Shown: positions 26,670 to 35,039 of the stretch, piece after piece
Layout of the letters: each line of letters begins with the position of its first letter
Numbering within the stretch: position 1 is the stretch's first letter
DNA from: CAVTPU01 sp963736695
GTDB taxonomy: Bacteria; Actinomycetota; Actinomycetes; Mycobacteriales; Micromonosporaceae
DNA length: 64,000 bases
Assembly: GCA_963736695.1 (NCBI GenBank)
Contig: CAVTPU010000004.1
Location: 1,922,001 to 1,986,000, forward strand
Direction of reading: 5' to 3'
The notes under the pieces: model-generated
What the model saw: only the letters and a program-made list of their open reading frames with translations
Told to the model about the DNA's origin: nothing
The model's database searches: none
Translations under genes and position numbers: made by a program

Positions 26670-27413
26670 TTGCCACACGAATTCGAGATCCAGATGGAAA
26701 CCGAACTCGCGGCGACCGTTGACGAGGTCTGGGACGCGATCTCGTCGGGCCCGGGAGTGAACTGCTGGTTCATGGGCCACACCGACATCGAGCCGCGCCT
26801 TGGTGGCACGGTCCGCAGCGTTCTTGGCCAGTTCGCGCAAGAGTCGGTCATCACCGCGTGGAATCCACGTGAACACTTCGGATACCGTGGGCCGTCGCGG
26901 CCGGACGGATCCTTCCTCGCACTGGAGTGGATGATTGAGGCCCGGTCCGGCGGCGGCGTGTCACTGCGTTGCGTGGGCAGCGGCTTCATCGGCAGCGACG
27001 ACTGGGAAGACGAATATGAATCCCTACGCGGTGGCGGCGCCTTCTACTTCCACAATCTTGCCCAATACCTCACCTACTTCGCTGGGCGCACCAGCACAAC
27101 GGTCTGCGCCATGTGTCCGACAACCGATGACATGGCGCAGACCCGCACGAGGATTACCCTCGGCCTGGGGATCCCCGACACAGTCGCCGAAGGCGACCAC
27201 GTACGCCTGACGCCAGCCGCGATCACACCGATTGACGGCATCGCGGACTACGTCACGCCTCAATTTCTCGGAGTGCGCTCCCTGGATGGCCTGTTCCGGT
27301 TCTACTACGGCCATGGCGGCGTGATGATGGTGGAACATCACCTCTTCAGCGCTGACGTTGAGTCAGGGAGCGAACAGGCATGGCAAACCTGGATCAGTCA
27401 GCTTTCCCACTAA
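26670..27413 (+). CDS. SRPBCC (AHSA1-like) domain protein
   Basis: The 247-residue protein opens with the START-like fold (HEFEIQMETELAATVDEVWDAISSGPGVNCWFMG) that forms a deep ligand cavity. The second half, about residues 130-245, contains repeated glycine/aromatic strands and may be a second domain. It is translated from TTG at 26670, next to a GGAG at 26659, in tight coupling with the ArsR gene. The ligand is unknown. A piece of this gene is copied at 24305. Confidence 0.82.
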   Translation: MPHEFEIQMETELAATVDEVWDAISSGPGVNCWFMGHTDIEPRLGGTVRSVLGQFAQESVITAWNPREHFGYRGPSRPDGSFLALEWMIEARSGGGVSLRCVGSGFIGSDDWEDEYESLRGGGAFYFHNLAQYLTYFAGRTSTTVCAMCPTTDDMAQTRTRITLGLGIPDTVAEGDHVRLTPAAITPIDGIADYVTPQFLGVRSLDGLFRFYYGHGGVMMVEHHLFSADVESGSEQAWQTWISQLSH

Positions 27414-27446
27414 ACATCGAACTCCGCACGCGCGAAAGGCTCCGCC

Positions 27447-27737
27447 ATGTCATTCCAGGCATACCTCGACACAATCGAAACCAAGACCGGAAAAACTCCC
27501 CGCGAGATGCTCGCCCTCGCGGCGCAGAAAGGATTCGAAGGACCGAGCGTCAAGGCGGGCCAGGTCATTGAGTGGCTCAAAAATGACTTCGACCTCGGCC
27601 GCGGACATGCAATGGCACTCGTTCACGTCATCAAACACGGTCCGACCATCTCCACGGACTTCGTTGGCACGACTGGGACCCACCGCGATGACAGCGACAC
27701 GCTGTGGCTCGACGGCATGGCCACCCGTCCACAGTAG
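27447..27737 (+). CDS. DUF4287 protein
   Basis: The 96-residue small protein matches DUF4287 with its signature segments SFQAYLDTIETKTGKTPREML, KAGQVIEWLKNDFDLGRGHAMALVHVIK and a C-terminal acidic/tryptophan tail. It is soluble and helical, probably DNA- or protein-binding, with unknown role. It is 33 bp downstream of the SRPBCC gene, so may be in the same operon. Confidence 0.82.
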   Translation: MSFQAYLDTIETKTGKTPREMLALAAQKGFEGPSVKAGQVIEWLKNDFDLGRGHAMALVHVIKHGPTISTDFVGTTGTHRDDSDTLWLDGMATRPQ

Positions 27738-27777
27738 CCGGACGGGCTTGCTGTCGCATGACATGATCGCCCCATGA

Positions 27778-28353
27778 TGCGACGCGAACGACAACATCCT
27801 CAGCGTGACATCGACCGAGACCCGCCAATACAGCGACGGATCGATCAGCAAGGCGTCTGTCAATAAGGAGTACGTCCGCGACGAGGCCGGCGAGGTGACG
27901 GGCACCATTGTCACCACCACCGTGTCCACCATCTCGGCCGACGGCGAATACGGGTCGTCCTCCCAGACGGTCGAGTCCTGCGATGCCGGTGGGGGCAAAT
28001 GCTCAGAGGTCTCGTCCACCTACGAGGATAGTGACACCATCGACGAATACATCAACCCCGACGCGGAGAATCCCGTGGTCGTCACCCAGGAGGCGGCCGA
28101 CGGGGTGCTCCGCACCAGAGGCGCGGCGGTCACCGTGGTCCAAGAGTGGACACCACCGGTCGCGGACGACGATGCGATGGATCCGAACCGCATCAGCCTG
28201 GTGATGTTGGTCGACTCGGACCTTGCGGACCATTACCTGATCGTCGCTGCGATGCGTGTCACCGAGGCGCAGCCAGAGGTGCGACCGGACTTGTCGAACC
28301 CGCTGGAGGCAGCGCCGCTGCCCGGCGGCGGTGGGTGCAACAACCTCTGCTGA
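27778..28353 (+). CDS. Hypothetical protein, possibly 5'-truncated
   Basis: The open frame runs from a stop at 27775 and the product looks protein-like, but no ATG is available. GTG at 27805 would give 182 residues but has no ribosome-binding site. The residues are Thr/Ser/Val/Asp-rich with beta-type pattern (VTGTIVTTTVSTISADGEYGSSS), then a helical LVMLVDSDLADHYLIVAAM region and a Cys-containing tail GGGGCNNLC. This could be the end of a larger surface or polymorphic-toxin-type gene cut by rearrangement. It ends at a very strong terminator. Confidence 0.45.
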   Translation, partial: CDANDNILSVTSTETRQYSDGSISKASVNKEYVRDEAGEVTGTIVTTTVSTISADGEYGSSSQTVESCDAGGGKCSEVSSTYEDSDTIDEYINPDAENPVVVTQEAADGVLRTRGAAVTVVQEWTPPVADDDAMDPNRISLVMLVDSDLADHYLIVAAMRVTEAQPEVRPDLSNPLEAAPLPGGGGCNNLC

Positions 28354-28392
28354 TGGCTCGCCACCGCAATTGACTTGAATAGTCCTTTGTAG

Positions 28393-28435
28393 AGTCCGGA
28401 GCCTGACGGCAGCAAATGCCGTCAGGCTCCGGACT
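28393..28435. terminator. Terminator hairpin
   Basis: A perfect 19-bp stem (28393-28411 with 28417-28435) and 5-nt GCAAA loop follows the hypothetical gene by 40 bp. Confidence 0.8.
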
Positions 28436-28465
28436 AGTCCTAGCGGCCGGTTTGGTCGCGGCGAG

Positions 28466-28500
28466 CAGTGCCCACGAGGACGCCTCGTCCCAGATCTGAT
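28466..28500 (-). pseudogene. Small DUF4291 fragment
   Basis: The minus strand encodes WDEASSWALLAA, the same piece as in the 24354 fragment, with identical flanking bases (gtgcccacgaggacgcctcg). It is the shortest member of the dispersed set. Confidence 0.55.
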
Positions 28501-28560
28501 GGGTCGACCCGGACCGGAGACGCCCTAGCCCGCATGCAAGACACCTTGGCAAAAGCCAAT

Positions 28561-28580
28561 TGTACCTACTAGTATGTACA
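28561..28580. promoter_or_regulatory. TetR operator palindrome
   Basis: TGTACCTACTAGTATGTACA is a 20-bp near-perfect palindrome (one mismatched pair) with TACTAGTA at its centre, located 36 bp before the TetR start. This is the classic arrangement for an autorepressed TetR gene. Confidence 0.7.
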
Positions 28581-28616
28581 GAGCCTAGTTGAGGAATCGG
28601 AAAGGCGGTGCTTTTT

Positions 28617-29207
28617 GTGAAGGAGCAACCTGAAGAAGCGAAGCGTCGGGGAAGCACTCGCACCGCTCTCGTTGAGGCAGCCGTGACTCTGCTCTCCACT
28701 CGCGGCTACGAGGCGACCAGTCCCGCCGATGTCCAGCGAACCGCCGGAGTCGGACAGGGCAGTTTCTACCACCACTTTCCCAGCAAGGCCGAACTCGGCT
28801 CGGCCGCGCTGTCCGCACTGGCCGATGAGATGTGCGCTGAGTTTGACCAATTGACCAGCGGCAGCGCCCAGATAGCCCTCGAGGGCTATCTGGGATTGAA
28901 ACGCAACGCACTCGCCGGGTGCAGGATCGGCCGAATCAGCATGGAGTCCTCACTCACCGACGAACGGATCCGCCAACCTGTCGGGCGTTACTTCGACCAC
29001 GTGCGGGACCGACTCGTCCAGTTGTTCAGTCAGCTTGACCTCGCCGTCCCGGCGGACGCGCTCGCGGATTTGGCCCTCGCGACTGTGCAGGGCGCCTACG
29101 TGACAGCCCGCGCGACCGGGGACCCAGCGACGATGCGCAACGCCACCACCGCTTTGCTCGACCTGATCGCATTGGCTTCGTCCACCACCAACGAGGAGAC
29201 CCCGTGA
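28617..29207 (+). CDS. TetR-family regulator
   Basis: The 196-residue protein has the TetR N-terminal helix-turn-helix (RTALVEAAVTLLSTRGYEATSPADVQRTAGVGQGSFYHHFPSKAEL) and a helical ligand-binding domain. GTG at 28617 fits the AAAGG ribosome-binding site better than GTG at 28608, which is only 2 bp from it. It heads a three-gene set with GTGA overlaps to the NTF2-like and AraC genes and has a clear palindrome upstream. Confidence 0.88.
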   Translation: MKEQPEEAKRRGSTRTALVEAAVTLLSTRGYEATSPADVQRTAGVGQGSFYHHFPSKAELGSAALSALADEMCAEFDQLTSGSAQIALEGYLGLKRNALAGCRIGRISMESSLTDERIRQPVGRYFDHVRDRLVQLFSQLDLAVPADALADLALATVQGAYVTARATGDPATMRNATTALLDLIALASSTTNEETP

Positions 29208-29692
29208 GTTACTTCCGTCTTGACCAGACCTTCGGCCGCTCGGCTCGCAACCGGTTGAATTTCGCCACAACGCCAGGGCTGGACGGCGCGCTCGCGGCAC
29301 TCGAGTCGTTCTACTTCGCCTTCAACACTGGTGATCTCACCGTCTTCCGACAGGTCTGGGTCGACGACGAGCTGATCCGCTTGAACAATCCGCTGGGCGG
29401 AATTCTCGAAGGCCTCACCCCGATAACCGCTTTGTACGACGGCATATTCAGCGGGCCGGCCGATGTCTGGGTGGAGTTTCATGACATCGTCGCCTATCCC
29501 TTTGCTGACGCGGTGGTCTTCGCCGGGCGCGAACGGGGTGAGTTCGTCAAACACGGTGAGACGGTTGCGCTTGACATCCGTACCACCCGGGTTTTGCACT
29601 GGCGCGACGACCGGTGGGGCCAGGTGCACCACCACGGCTCCATCACTGACTCTCAGCAGCTCGACGCCTATCGCAGCGCGGTGCGGTCGTGA
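29204..29692 (+). CDS. NTF2-like/SnoaL-type protein
   Basis: The 162-residue protein has the NTF2-like cone fold pattern: helix GALAALESFYFAFNTGDLTVF, then WVDDELIRLNNPLGGILEG and closing strands with HWRDDRWGQVHHHGSI. Such proteins are small cyclases, isomerases or binding proteins. The GTG start overlaps the TetR stop by 4 bp, and its own stop overlaps the AraC start, so all three are translationally coupled. Confidence 0.8.
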   Translation: MSYFRLDQTFGRSARNRLNFATTPGLDGALAALESFYFAFNTGDLTVFRQVWVDDELIRLNNPLGGILEGLTPITALYDGIFSGPADVWVEFHDIVAYPFADAVVFAGRERGEFVKHGETVALDIRTTRVLHWRDDRWGQVHHHGSITDSQQLDAYRSAVRS

Positions 29693-30330
29693 CCGGGCAT
29701 CGCGCGCGACCCCATATCAGGGCTGATGATCCGGTCAGCGACGTCCTGCGCGCCATTCGAGTCAGTGGCGCCGTCGTCCTACACGACACCTATCGGACTC
29801 CCTGGGCCGTCACCATCCCCGCCTCGCGAGAACTCTCCCGACTGATCCCAACCCAGCCCGCGGACCGGGTCGTGGCCTTCCACTACGTCGAGCACGGGTG
29901 GGTGGACGTCGCCGACGGCCACACGACAACGCGCGCAGGCAAAGGCGATTGGGTGATTGCCTTGTCGGGTGAAGCACACGAGTTGAGACGCGGGCCACGA
30001 AGCGCGCCACACGCACTCGCCGCAGCGATCCGCGCGCCGGCACCGGATATGGCTCTCGACCTGGACGACAGCACCTCCCGGGTGTTGTGCGGCCTTTTCG
30101 TGCTCCGACAGTTGGACCGCACGCCGCTACTGCGCGCACTGCCCCCCATGGCGCACGTGGTGGCGCAGCCCGACGGGTTGCTCGCCCGGTTGGGCGAGCT
30201 ACTTGCCCGCGAATCGGAGGACGTTGGCTACTCCAACCAGCCGGCGTTCACCCGGGCCTTTCGGCGTCACTACGGCTTGGCGCCTCGGGCATGGCGTGAG
30301 CGCGCCATCCACGACGCGCTCACGCCGTAG
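29689..30330 (+). CDS. AraC-type regulator lacking half its DNA-binding domain
   Basis: The 213-residue protein begins with a cupin_6-type sensor domain (SDVLRAIRVSGAVVLHDTY...) as in AraC regulators of about 300 residues. After ELLARESED it jumps straight to VGYSNQPAFTRAFRRHYGLAPRAWR, the second helix-turn-helix. About 80 residues carrying the first helix-turn-helix are missing without a frame change. It may act as a dominant-negative, a partner-dependent regulator or a decaying gene. It overlaps the NTF2 gene by 4 bp. Confidence 0.8.
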   Translation: MTGHRARPHIRADDPVSDVLRAIRVSGAVVLHDTYRTPWAVTIPASRELSRLIPTQPADRVVAFHYVEHGWVDVADGHTTTRAGKGDWVIALSGEAHELRRGPRSAPHALAAAIRAPAPDMALDLDDSTSRVLCGLFVLRQLDRTPLLRALPPMAHVVAQPDGLLARLGELLARESEDVGYSNQPAFTRAFRRHYGLAPRAWRERAIHDALTP

Positions 30331-30404
30331 CTGCGATCGATTCAGCACAGAACGCGGGCACCACGGGTATCACGTCGATCGTCTGGCCCGCTTAGCGTCA
30401 CGGT

Positions 30405-31142
30405 ATGGAGATCGCACCCGGAGTTCACCACTTCACTAACTTCACATTCAACTGGTACGTCGTTGAAGACGGCGGGCAATTGACGGTCATCGACACTGGC
30501 TTCCCCGGACACTACCGCCTCCTGCGAGCCGGACTGCGGTCAATCGGCCGCACCGTGAGCGACGTGCGCGCCATCTTTATCACCCATGCACATGCCGACC
30601 ACACCGGGTTCGCATCCCGACTGGCCCGCGAAAGCGGCGCCCCGATCTATGTCCACCCAGACGATGAGCCGCTGGTTCGACGGCCACTGTATCTGCCCTG
30701 GGGCGGGCTCATCGGCAATGCGTGGCGGCCGTACACGGCCTCCATGATCGGTCACGCCGTCGGCCACGGGCTACTCCGGCTGCGCCTCATCCGTGGTTCG
30801 CGGCCGATAGTCGACGGCGAGGTCCTTGACGCGCCAGGAAATCCGCGTGTCATCCACGTGCCTGGTCACACGCCTGGCGATGTGGTCATCCACCTTCCAA
30901 CCCGCGGCGTCCTATTCAGCGGCGACGCCCTCGTGACGCGTAGCCTGCTGACCGGAGTCGAGGGACCCCCGCAGGTCACCAGCCCAACCCTGAACCACGA
31001 CTACCGGCGAGCCGTGCTGGCCCTCGATCGCCTAACTGATCTCGGATCCGTCGTCCTCCTGCCCGGGCACGGCCGACCCTGGCGAGGCGACGTCCGCGAC
31101 GCGATCGCGCACGCCCGGCGCGGCGCAGTTTCGGCAGCATGA
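30405..31142 (+). CDS. Metallo-beta-lactamase-fold hydrolase
   Basis: The 245-residue protein has the zinc-site motif HAHADH (residues 61-66), then VPGHTPGDVVIHLP, GDALVT and LLPGHGRPW supplying the remaining ligands. Members include glyoxalase II, lactonases and other hydrolases; the substrate here is unknown. It starts 74 bp after the AraC-like gene with a good ATG and is likely an independent unit. Confidence 0.88.
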   Translation: MEIAPGVHHFTNFTFNWYVVEDGGQLTVIDTGFPGHYRLLRAGLRSIGRTVSDVRAIFITHAHADHTGFASRLARESGAPIYVHPDDEPLVRRPLYLPWGGLIGNAWRPYTASMIGHAVGHGLLRLRLIRGSRPIVDGEVLDAPGNPRVIHVPGHTPGDVVIHLPTRGVLFSGDALVTRSLLTGVEGPPQVTSPTLNHDYRRAVLALDRLTDLGSVVLLPGHGRPWRGDVRDAIAHARRGAVSAA

Positions 31143-31149
31143 CCGCCCT

Positions 31150-31200
31150 CGAACGGATCAGACAGCACTATTGCGCCGTGGCCGGCATGCTCTATCGGCC
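31150..31200 (+). pseudogene. Carbonic anhydrase 3' fragment
   Basis: About 50 bp resemble the carbonic anhydrase C-terminus: the plus strand reads ERIRQ--CAV-GMLY, equivalent to LIAERIRQGRCAVVGLLY. It immediately borders and partly forms the 3' end of the DUF4291 gene on the other strand. Confidence 0.55.
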
Positions 31201-31784
31201 TGGATGCGTCGTGCGATGGTGGTGTCGAGCGGGTAGTGCCGTTGCGGTGGCAGCAGCCGCTGGACCTTCGCACTCTGGCCGGACCGGACCAGCGTCGCCA
31301 TCCTGTGCACGGTCGGGGTGATGTCGGTCAGACCAACAACCCAATCCTCGGCGTACGCGCGAATCAGCGCGCGGCCAATGCCGACCTGAATGCTGTAGTA
31401 GTTGAGGGCGGCACCCCGCAACGATCGTTCCGGATCCCACTGCACATGAACAGTGGCGTTGCGAAACTCTGCGTTCCAGGCCGCGGCACTGCCGTGGACG
31501 GCCGGCTCGGGCGAGGTGAGCACGGCCCGCGACAACGCCTCATCCCAGCCGACACGGGTGATCCGTACCGCCAGAATTCGTTCCTGGCCTGCCATGCGCG
31601 CCCAGTTGCTGCGATGCATCAGCCACAGCAGCGACGGCTTGATCCAGGTCATGCGAGTAAACGAAAACGGTGCCACAAAACGACCGGCGGCCAGCGCCGC
31701 GTCCGCGACCGCCGGCGGATAAGCCTGATACACCACAATGCTATCGGCATCGAAATCGGCGCGAATCTCGCGCAGCAACGGCAT
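31158..31784 (-). CDS. DUF4291 domain protein (intact copy)
   Basis: The 208-residue protein matches DUF4291: REIRADFDADSIVVYQAYPPAVADAAL, RMTWIKPSLLWLMHRSNWA and QVGIGRALIRAYAEDWVVGLTDIT. Function is unknown. ATG at 31784 is chosen for GGGTGAG just upstream; GTG at 31793 is possible. The last 15 or so residues are encoded across a carbonic anhydrase fragment and are probably not original. This is the parent of the fragments at 24354, 24998, 28466 and 34890. Confidence 0.82.
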   Translation of the reverse strand: MPLLREIRADFDADSIVVYQAYPPAVADAALAAGRFVAPFSFTRMTWIKPSLLWLMHRSNWARMAGQERILAVRITRVGWDEALSRAVLTSPEPAVHGSAAAWNAEFRNATVHVQWDPERSLRGAALNYYSIQVGIGRALIRAYAEDWVVGLTDITPTVHRMATLVRSGQSAKVQRLLPPQRHYPLDTTIARRIQADRACRPRRNSAV

Positions 31785-31915
31785 CGGTCTCACCCATCGT
31801 CCGACATGACTGGCCGACTCGATCCTGCCATGCCCGTGCTCGCCCTCGGGCGGGAGACGAGTTCGCGAAGGTCGTCGCGATGATCTATCGGCCCCCGCTC
31901 AAGGCTCGGCGCGTC

Positions 31916-33403
31916 TCAGCGACCGCGCCGGGAGCCCACCCGTGCCCTGCTGGAGAACGAGGCCACATCGCTGGTATGCGCGCCGGCCGAGGGTACGGAG
32001 GCGCGTACCGACCCGGACCGTGGCGATGATTCGGACCGTCGCGCAGAGCTGGCCACTCGCGGTGACTCCGACCGCTGCGGCGATTCAGACCTTGGCGGCG
32101 CCGCGGTGCGCTGCGTGGAGCGGGATCGCCGCGACGCGCCAGACCGGCCCCGGCGAGGCTGGCTCGCCGTAGCCGCCTCATCGCTGGACGGCGCGACAAA
32201 GCGACGCTCTCCCGGCGCGAGTTGCGCCAGGAGCTGGTGGCCCGGCCGTAGTCGGGTCACCGTCGGTGCCACGCCGGCCTTTCGTGCCAGTTCACGGACG
32301 TCGCCGACCTGGTCGTCGGTCATGAGGGTGACCACGGTTCCTTTTGCATGTGCCCGGCCAGTCCGACCCGATCGGTGCACATATGCCTTGTGTTCGACCG
32401 GCGGATCGGCGTGGATAACGAGAGCGACGTCGTCGACGTGGATGCCGCGGGCCGCGATGTCGGTGGCCACCAACGTTCTCGCGGTGCCGTCGGCGAAAGC
32501 CATCAGGTTACGGCTGCGCGCGTTCTGAGCCAGATTGCCGTGCAACTCGACCGCCGGTACGCCAGCGGCGATCAACCGGCGAGTCAGTGATCTCGCACCG
32601 TGCTTGGTGCGGGTGAACACCAACGTGCGGCCCGGCGCCGCGGTGAGGTCGACCAGCACCGGAAGCCGGTCCTCGTGGCTGACGTGCAACACATGGTGTG
32701 CGGTCTCCACCGGAGCGATCGGCGCCTCGACAACGTGTGTGACCGGGTTGACGAGAAACCGCCTGACCAGGACGTCGACCGCACCGTCAAGGGTCGCGGA
32801 GAACAACATCCGCTGGCCTCGCCGTGGGGTCTGATCCATAAGCCGCCGCACGACCGGGAGGAAGCCGAGATCCGACATATGGTCGGCTTCGTCCAGCACA
32901 GTGATCTCGACCGCGTCGAGGCGGGCGTGGCCGGCCGAGACATGGTCGGCGAGCCGACCCGGGCAGGCGATGAGAATGTCCACACCGGCACGCAGGCTGC
33001 GGATCTGAGCGTTCGGACGCACCCCGCCGAAGACGGTCAAAGTACGCAGCGACAGCGCCTCGGCAAGCGGCGCGGCCGACGCCTCGATCTGACTGGCGAG
33101 TTCTCGGGTGGGAGCCAAGACAAGCGCTCGTGGCCGACCCGGCCGACGCTCTCCCGCACTGGCGGCCAGCCGCGCCACCAAGGGCAGCAGGAAGGCGTAT
33201 GTCTTGCCGGAACCAGTTCGGCCCCGGCCCAGCAGGTCGCGGCCAGCGAGCGCGTCGGGAAACGTCGCGGTCTGGATCGGGAACGGCGCGGTGATACCAG
33301 CCGTGGCCAGCGCCGCGATCAGTGGGGAGGGAACGCCTAGATCGGCGAATGTGGCCGCAGGCGTGGCCGGCGACGAATCAGCAGCTGGGCGGCGAACCGC
33401 CAT
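31916..33403 (-). CDS. DEAD-box RNA helicase
   Basis: The 495-residue protein has all helicase motifs: Q motif, GRTGSGKT (motif I), PTRELASQ, DEAD in VLDEADHM, SAT, and HRSGRTGR (motif VI). It ends with an Arg/Ser-rich basic tail of about 100 residues (RSESPRVASSARRSES) probably for RNA binding. ATG at 33403 has a GGAG 7 bp upstream; the longer frame is rejected. It is probably involved in cold- or stress-linked RNA remodelling, like RhlE-type enzymes. Confidence 0.93.
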   Translation of the reverse strand: MAVRRPAADSSPATPAATFADLGVPSPLIAALATAGITAPFPIQTATFPDALAGRDLLGRGRTGSGKTYAFLLPLVARLAASAGERRPGRPRALVLAPTRELASQIEASAAPLAEALSLRTLTVFGGVRPNAQIRSLRAGVDILIACPGRLADHVSAGHARLDAVEITVLDEADHMSDLGFLPVVRRLMDQTPRRGQRMLFSATLDGAVDVLVRRFLVNPVTHVVEAPIAPVETAHHVLHVSHEDRLPVLVDLTAAPGRTLVFTRTKHGARSLTRRLIAAGVPAVELHGNLAQNARSRNLMAFADGTARTLVATDIAARGIHVDDVALVIHADPPVEHKAYVHRSGRTGRAHAKGTVVTLMTDDQVGDVRELARKAGVAPTVTRLRPGHQLLAQLAPGERRFVAPSSDEAATASQPRRGRSGASRRSRSTQRTAAPPRSESPQRSESPRVASSARRSESSPRSGSVRASVPSAGAHTSDVASFSSRARVGSRRGR

Positions 33404-33664
33404 AAGAATCTCCGAACGTGGAAGGGGCGTCCTGCGCCTCGCAGATCTGAACGGCTGCGGCATGTCATGTCACATCACGCCGGGATCGCGGCAGAACTGG
33501 GCGAGCCCTCACAGACCAATCTACCTTACCGGGGAGTCAACCGGGTCGCCGGGCGGTATCGCCCCTAACGACCGGCCTGGGGCCTTTCGCGAGGAGCCGC
33601 ACGCCGCCTGACGGATTCCAGAAGCCGGGACCTCCTGCCGTTCACGTGGGTCGGTGGATCGTTG

Positions 33665-33832
33665 CTACCGTCCTGTGTGGACGACGATCCTGTGACCGAC
33701 GCGTCCGTGGAACCGCCAGAGCAGCGGCACCCGATGCGCCCACCTGTGAGCCCAATAGAACAACAAATCAAACAGCACAAACCCTAAGGCGATCCGTACG
33801 TCGTTGGGCAGCAACGCCACCAGCGGAGGCAT
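33665..33832 (-). pseudogene. Sterol desaturase / fatty acid hydroxylase fragment
   Basis: A 55-codon frame reads MPPLVALLPNDVRIALGFVL, then FDLLFYWAHRWAHRVPLLWRFH. This is the membrane helix and first His box (H-x3-H) of the sterol desaturase superfamily. It then breaks off into unrelated residues and a stop, and the remaining His boxes are absent. The flanking 33404-34130 interval contains no other recognisable gene. Confidence 0.7.
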
Positions 33833-34139
33833 CGCCAAGTCCGCCGAAGCTCACTCACAGTGATATCGACACTGTGCAATCTGGACGGTGCCATCGACGA
33901 ATTGTCCAACAGAACAGAGAGGCTGGACAATCGTCGTCTCTACGGGCAGTCCATGCGAACCGCACTGCCTGTCACTCGAACTGTCTTGGACTGCCTTGTC
34001 ACGTGCGCGGTGAGCACACTCGGGCGTCTCATGTCTTCGCCTTGGTGAATCGTAGTGGTCGCTGGGCACTCGATCGGGCAGGTGTCACGCAGATATTCGC
34101 CGAAGGCGGCTGCCGCTGCACCGATCGCGGCATCCTCGA

Positions 34140-34305
34140 CCTGACCGGCGGGCCGCGCTCGCCCCAGCCCAGCAACCCTTCGCCGTCCTCGACGTACCCC
34201 TGATCGCAGAACGGATCAGACAGGACCGCGCTGCGCAGTGGCCGGCATGCTGTATCAGCTCGCCGAAGGCAGCGTACGTGTCATCACCACTATCGACCGA
34301 CCAGC
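34140..34305 (+). pseudogene. Carbonic anhydrase relic with two internal deletions
   Basis: The segment strings together three pieces of the carbonic anhydrase gene: the ADRRAA-APAQQPFAVL part, LDVPLIAERIRQ, and QLAEGSVRVITTI. The zinc site lies in the deleted part. The final piece is shifted in frame. It abuts the DUF1877 gene. Confidence 0.75.
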
Positions 34306-34324
34306 AACCCGTCCGACTGCCCTG

Positions 34325-34819
34325 TCAAGCAAAGACAAGAAGCCCGTCATTGGCGGCGGCCGTTTCGCGGAAAAGCGTCGCCAGCGCGTCGTACAACGAC
34401 TTGTCGTAGTCGATCCGTCGACCCAGATCCGGTTTGAGGCGAAGGCCCGCCGCCGCCATCGCGTCCAGATCAGCCTTGGCGACCAGGTCAGCAAAAGGAG
34501 TGGCCAGCACACGGGCGACCCGACGCACGTCGGCCGGATAAAAGTATGCGACGGACTCTTGATATTCGGCCAGCATCCACCCGGCGATGTCACTCGGCGG
34601 GCAAATCTCCGGATAGGACTCGTCGCCTGTGGACAGTCGAACCGGCGTGCCAGCGTTGTCCAGCAGGAACTCCAGAAGCTCCAGCTCTTTGAAACTGATC
34701 CCGACAACGAACTCGTCAGCGAAGGCGTCGAGCTCGAAGTAGAGGTTGACCGCGCCTTCCCAATCCACGAGGGCTTGGGAAAGCCGTTGCTCTGTGACGC
34801 GCACATAGGTGTAGCCCAT
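34325..34819 (-). CDS. DUF1877 protein (copy 1)
   Basis: The 164-residue protein matches DUF1877/YfbM-type proteins, with MGYTYVRVTEQRLSQAL, YPEICPPSDIAGWMLAEYQ, AYFYPADVRRVARVL and the YDKSLYDALATLFRETAAANDGLLVF end. Function is unknown. A long open frame continues upstream through a DUF4291 fragment, but ATG at 34819 is the family start. Copy 2 at 48739 is about 85-90% identical by eye. Confidence 0.78.
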   Translation of the reverse strand: MGYTYVRVTEQRLSQALVDWEGAVNLYFELDAFADEFVVGISFKELELLEFLLDNAGTPVRLSTGDESYPEICPPSDIAGWMLAEYQESVAYFYPADVRRVARVLATPFADLVAKADLDAMAAAGLRLKPDLGRRIDYDKSLYDALATLFRETAAANDGLLVFA

Positions 34820-34889
34820 GGCCGCACACCTTACCTTCGATGGCCACGGCGCCCTCGACAAGTCGGCGACGTCCCGAGGCCCAGACGCG

Positions 34890-35010
34890 GAACACGGGCC
34901 GGGCGCGGTGAGCACGGCCCGCGACAATGCCTGATCCCAGCCGACACGGCTGATCTGTACTGCCAGAACAATTTCCTGCCAGCCTTGCGCGCACCGACAA
35001 ACGGCTCCCG
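34890..35010 (-). pseudogene. DUF4291 fragment beside DUF1877 copy 1
   Basis: The minus strand encodes QEIVLAVQISRVGWDQALSRAVLT, equivalent to the middle of DUF4291 (QERILAVRITRVGWDEALSRAVLT). It is in frame with DUF1877 copy 1 but ends in unrelated sequence before it. Confidence 0.7.
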
Positions 35011-35039
35011 TCAAACGGCAGAACCCAATCGATCCGTAC

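Noticed and set aside
28608..28616. GTG at 28608 as TetR start
   Set aside because: Only 2 bp from the ribosome-binding site; GTG at 28617 has a workable distance.
33646..34203. 185-residue plus-strand frame
   Set aside because: Antisense to the sterol desaturase piece and passes through the carbonic anhydrase relic; no start signal.
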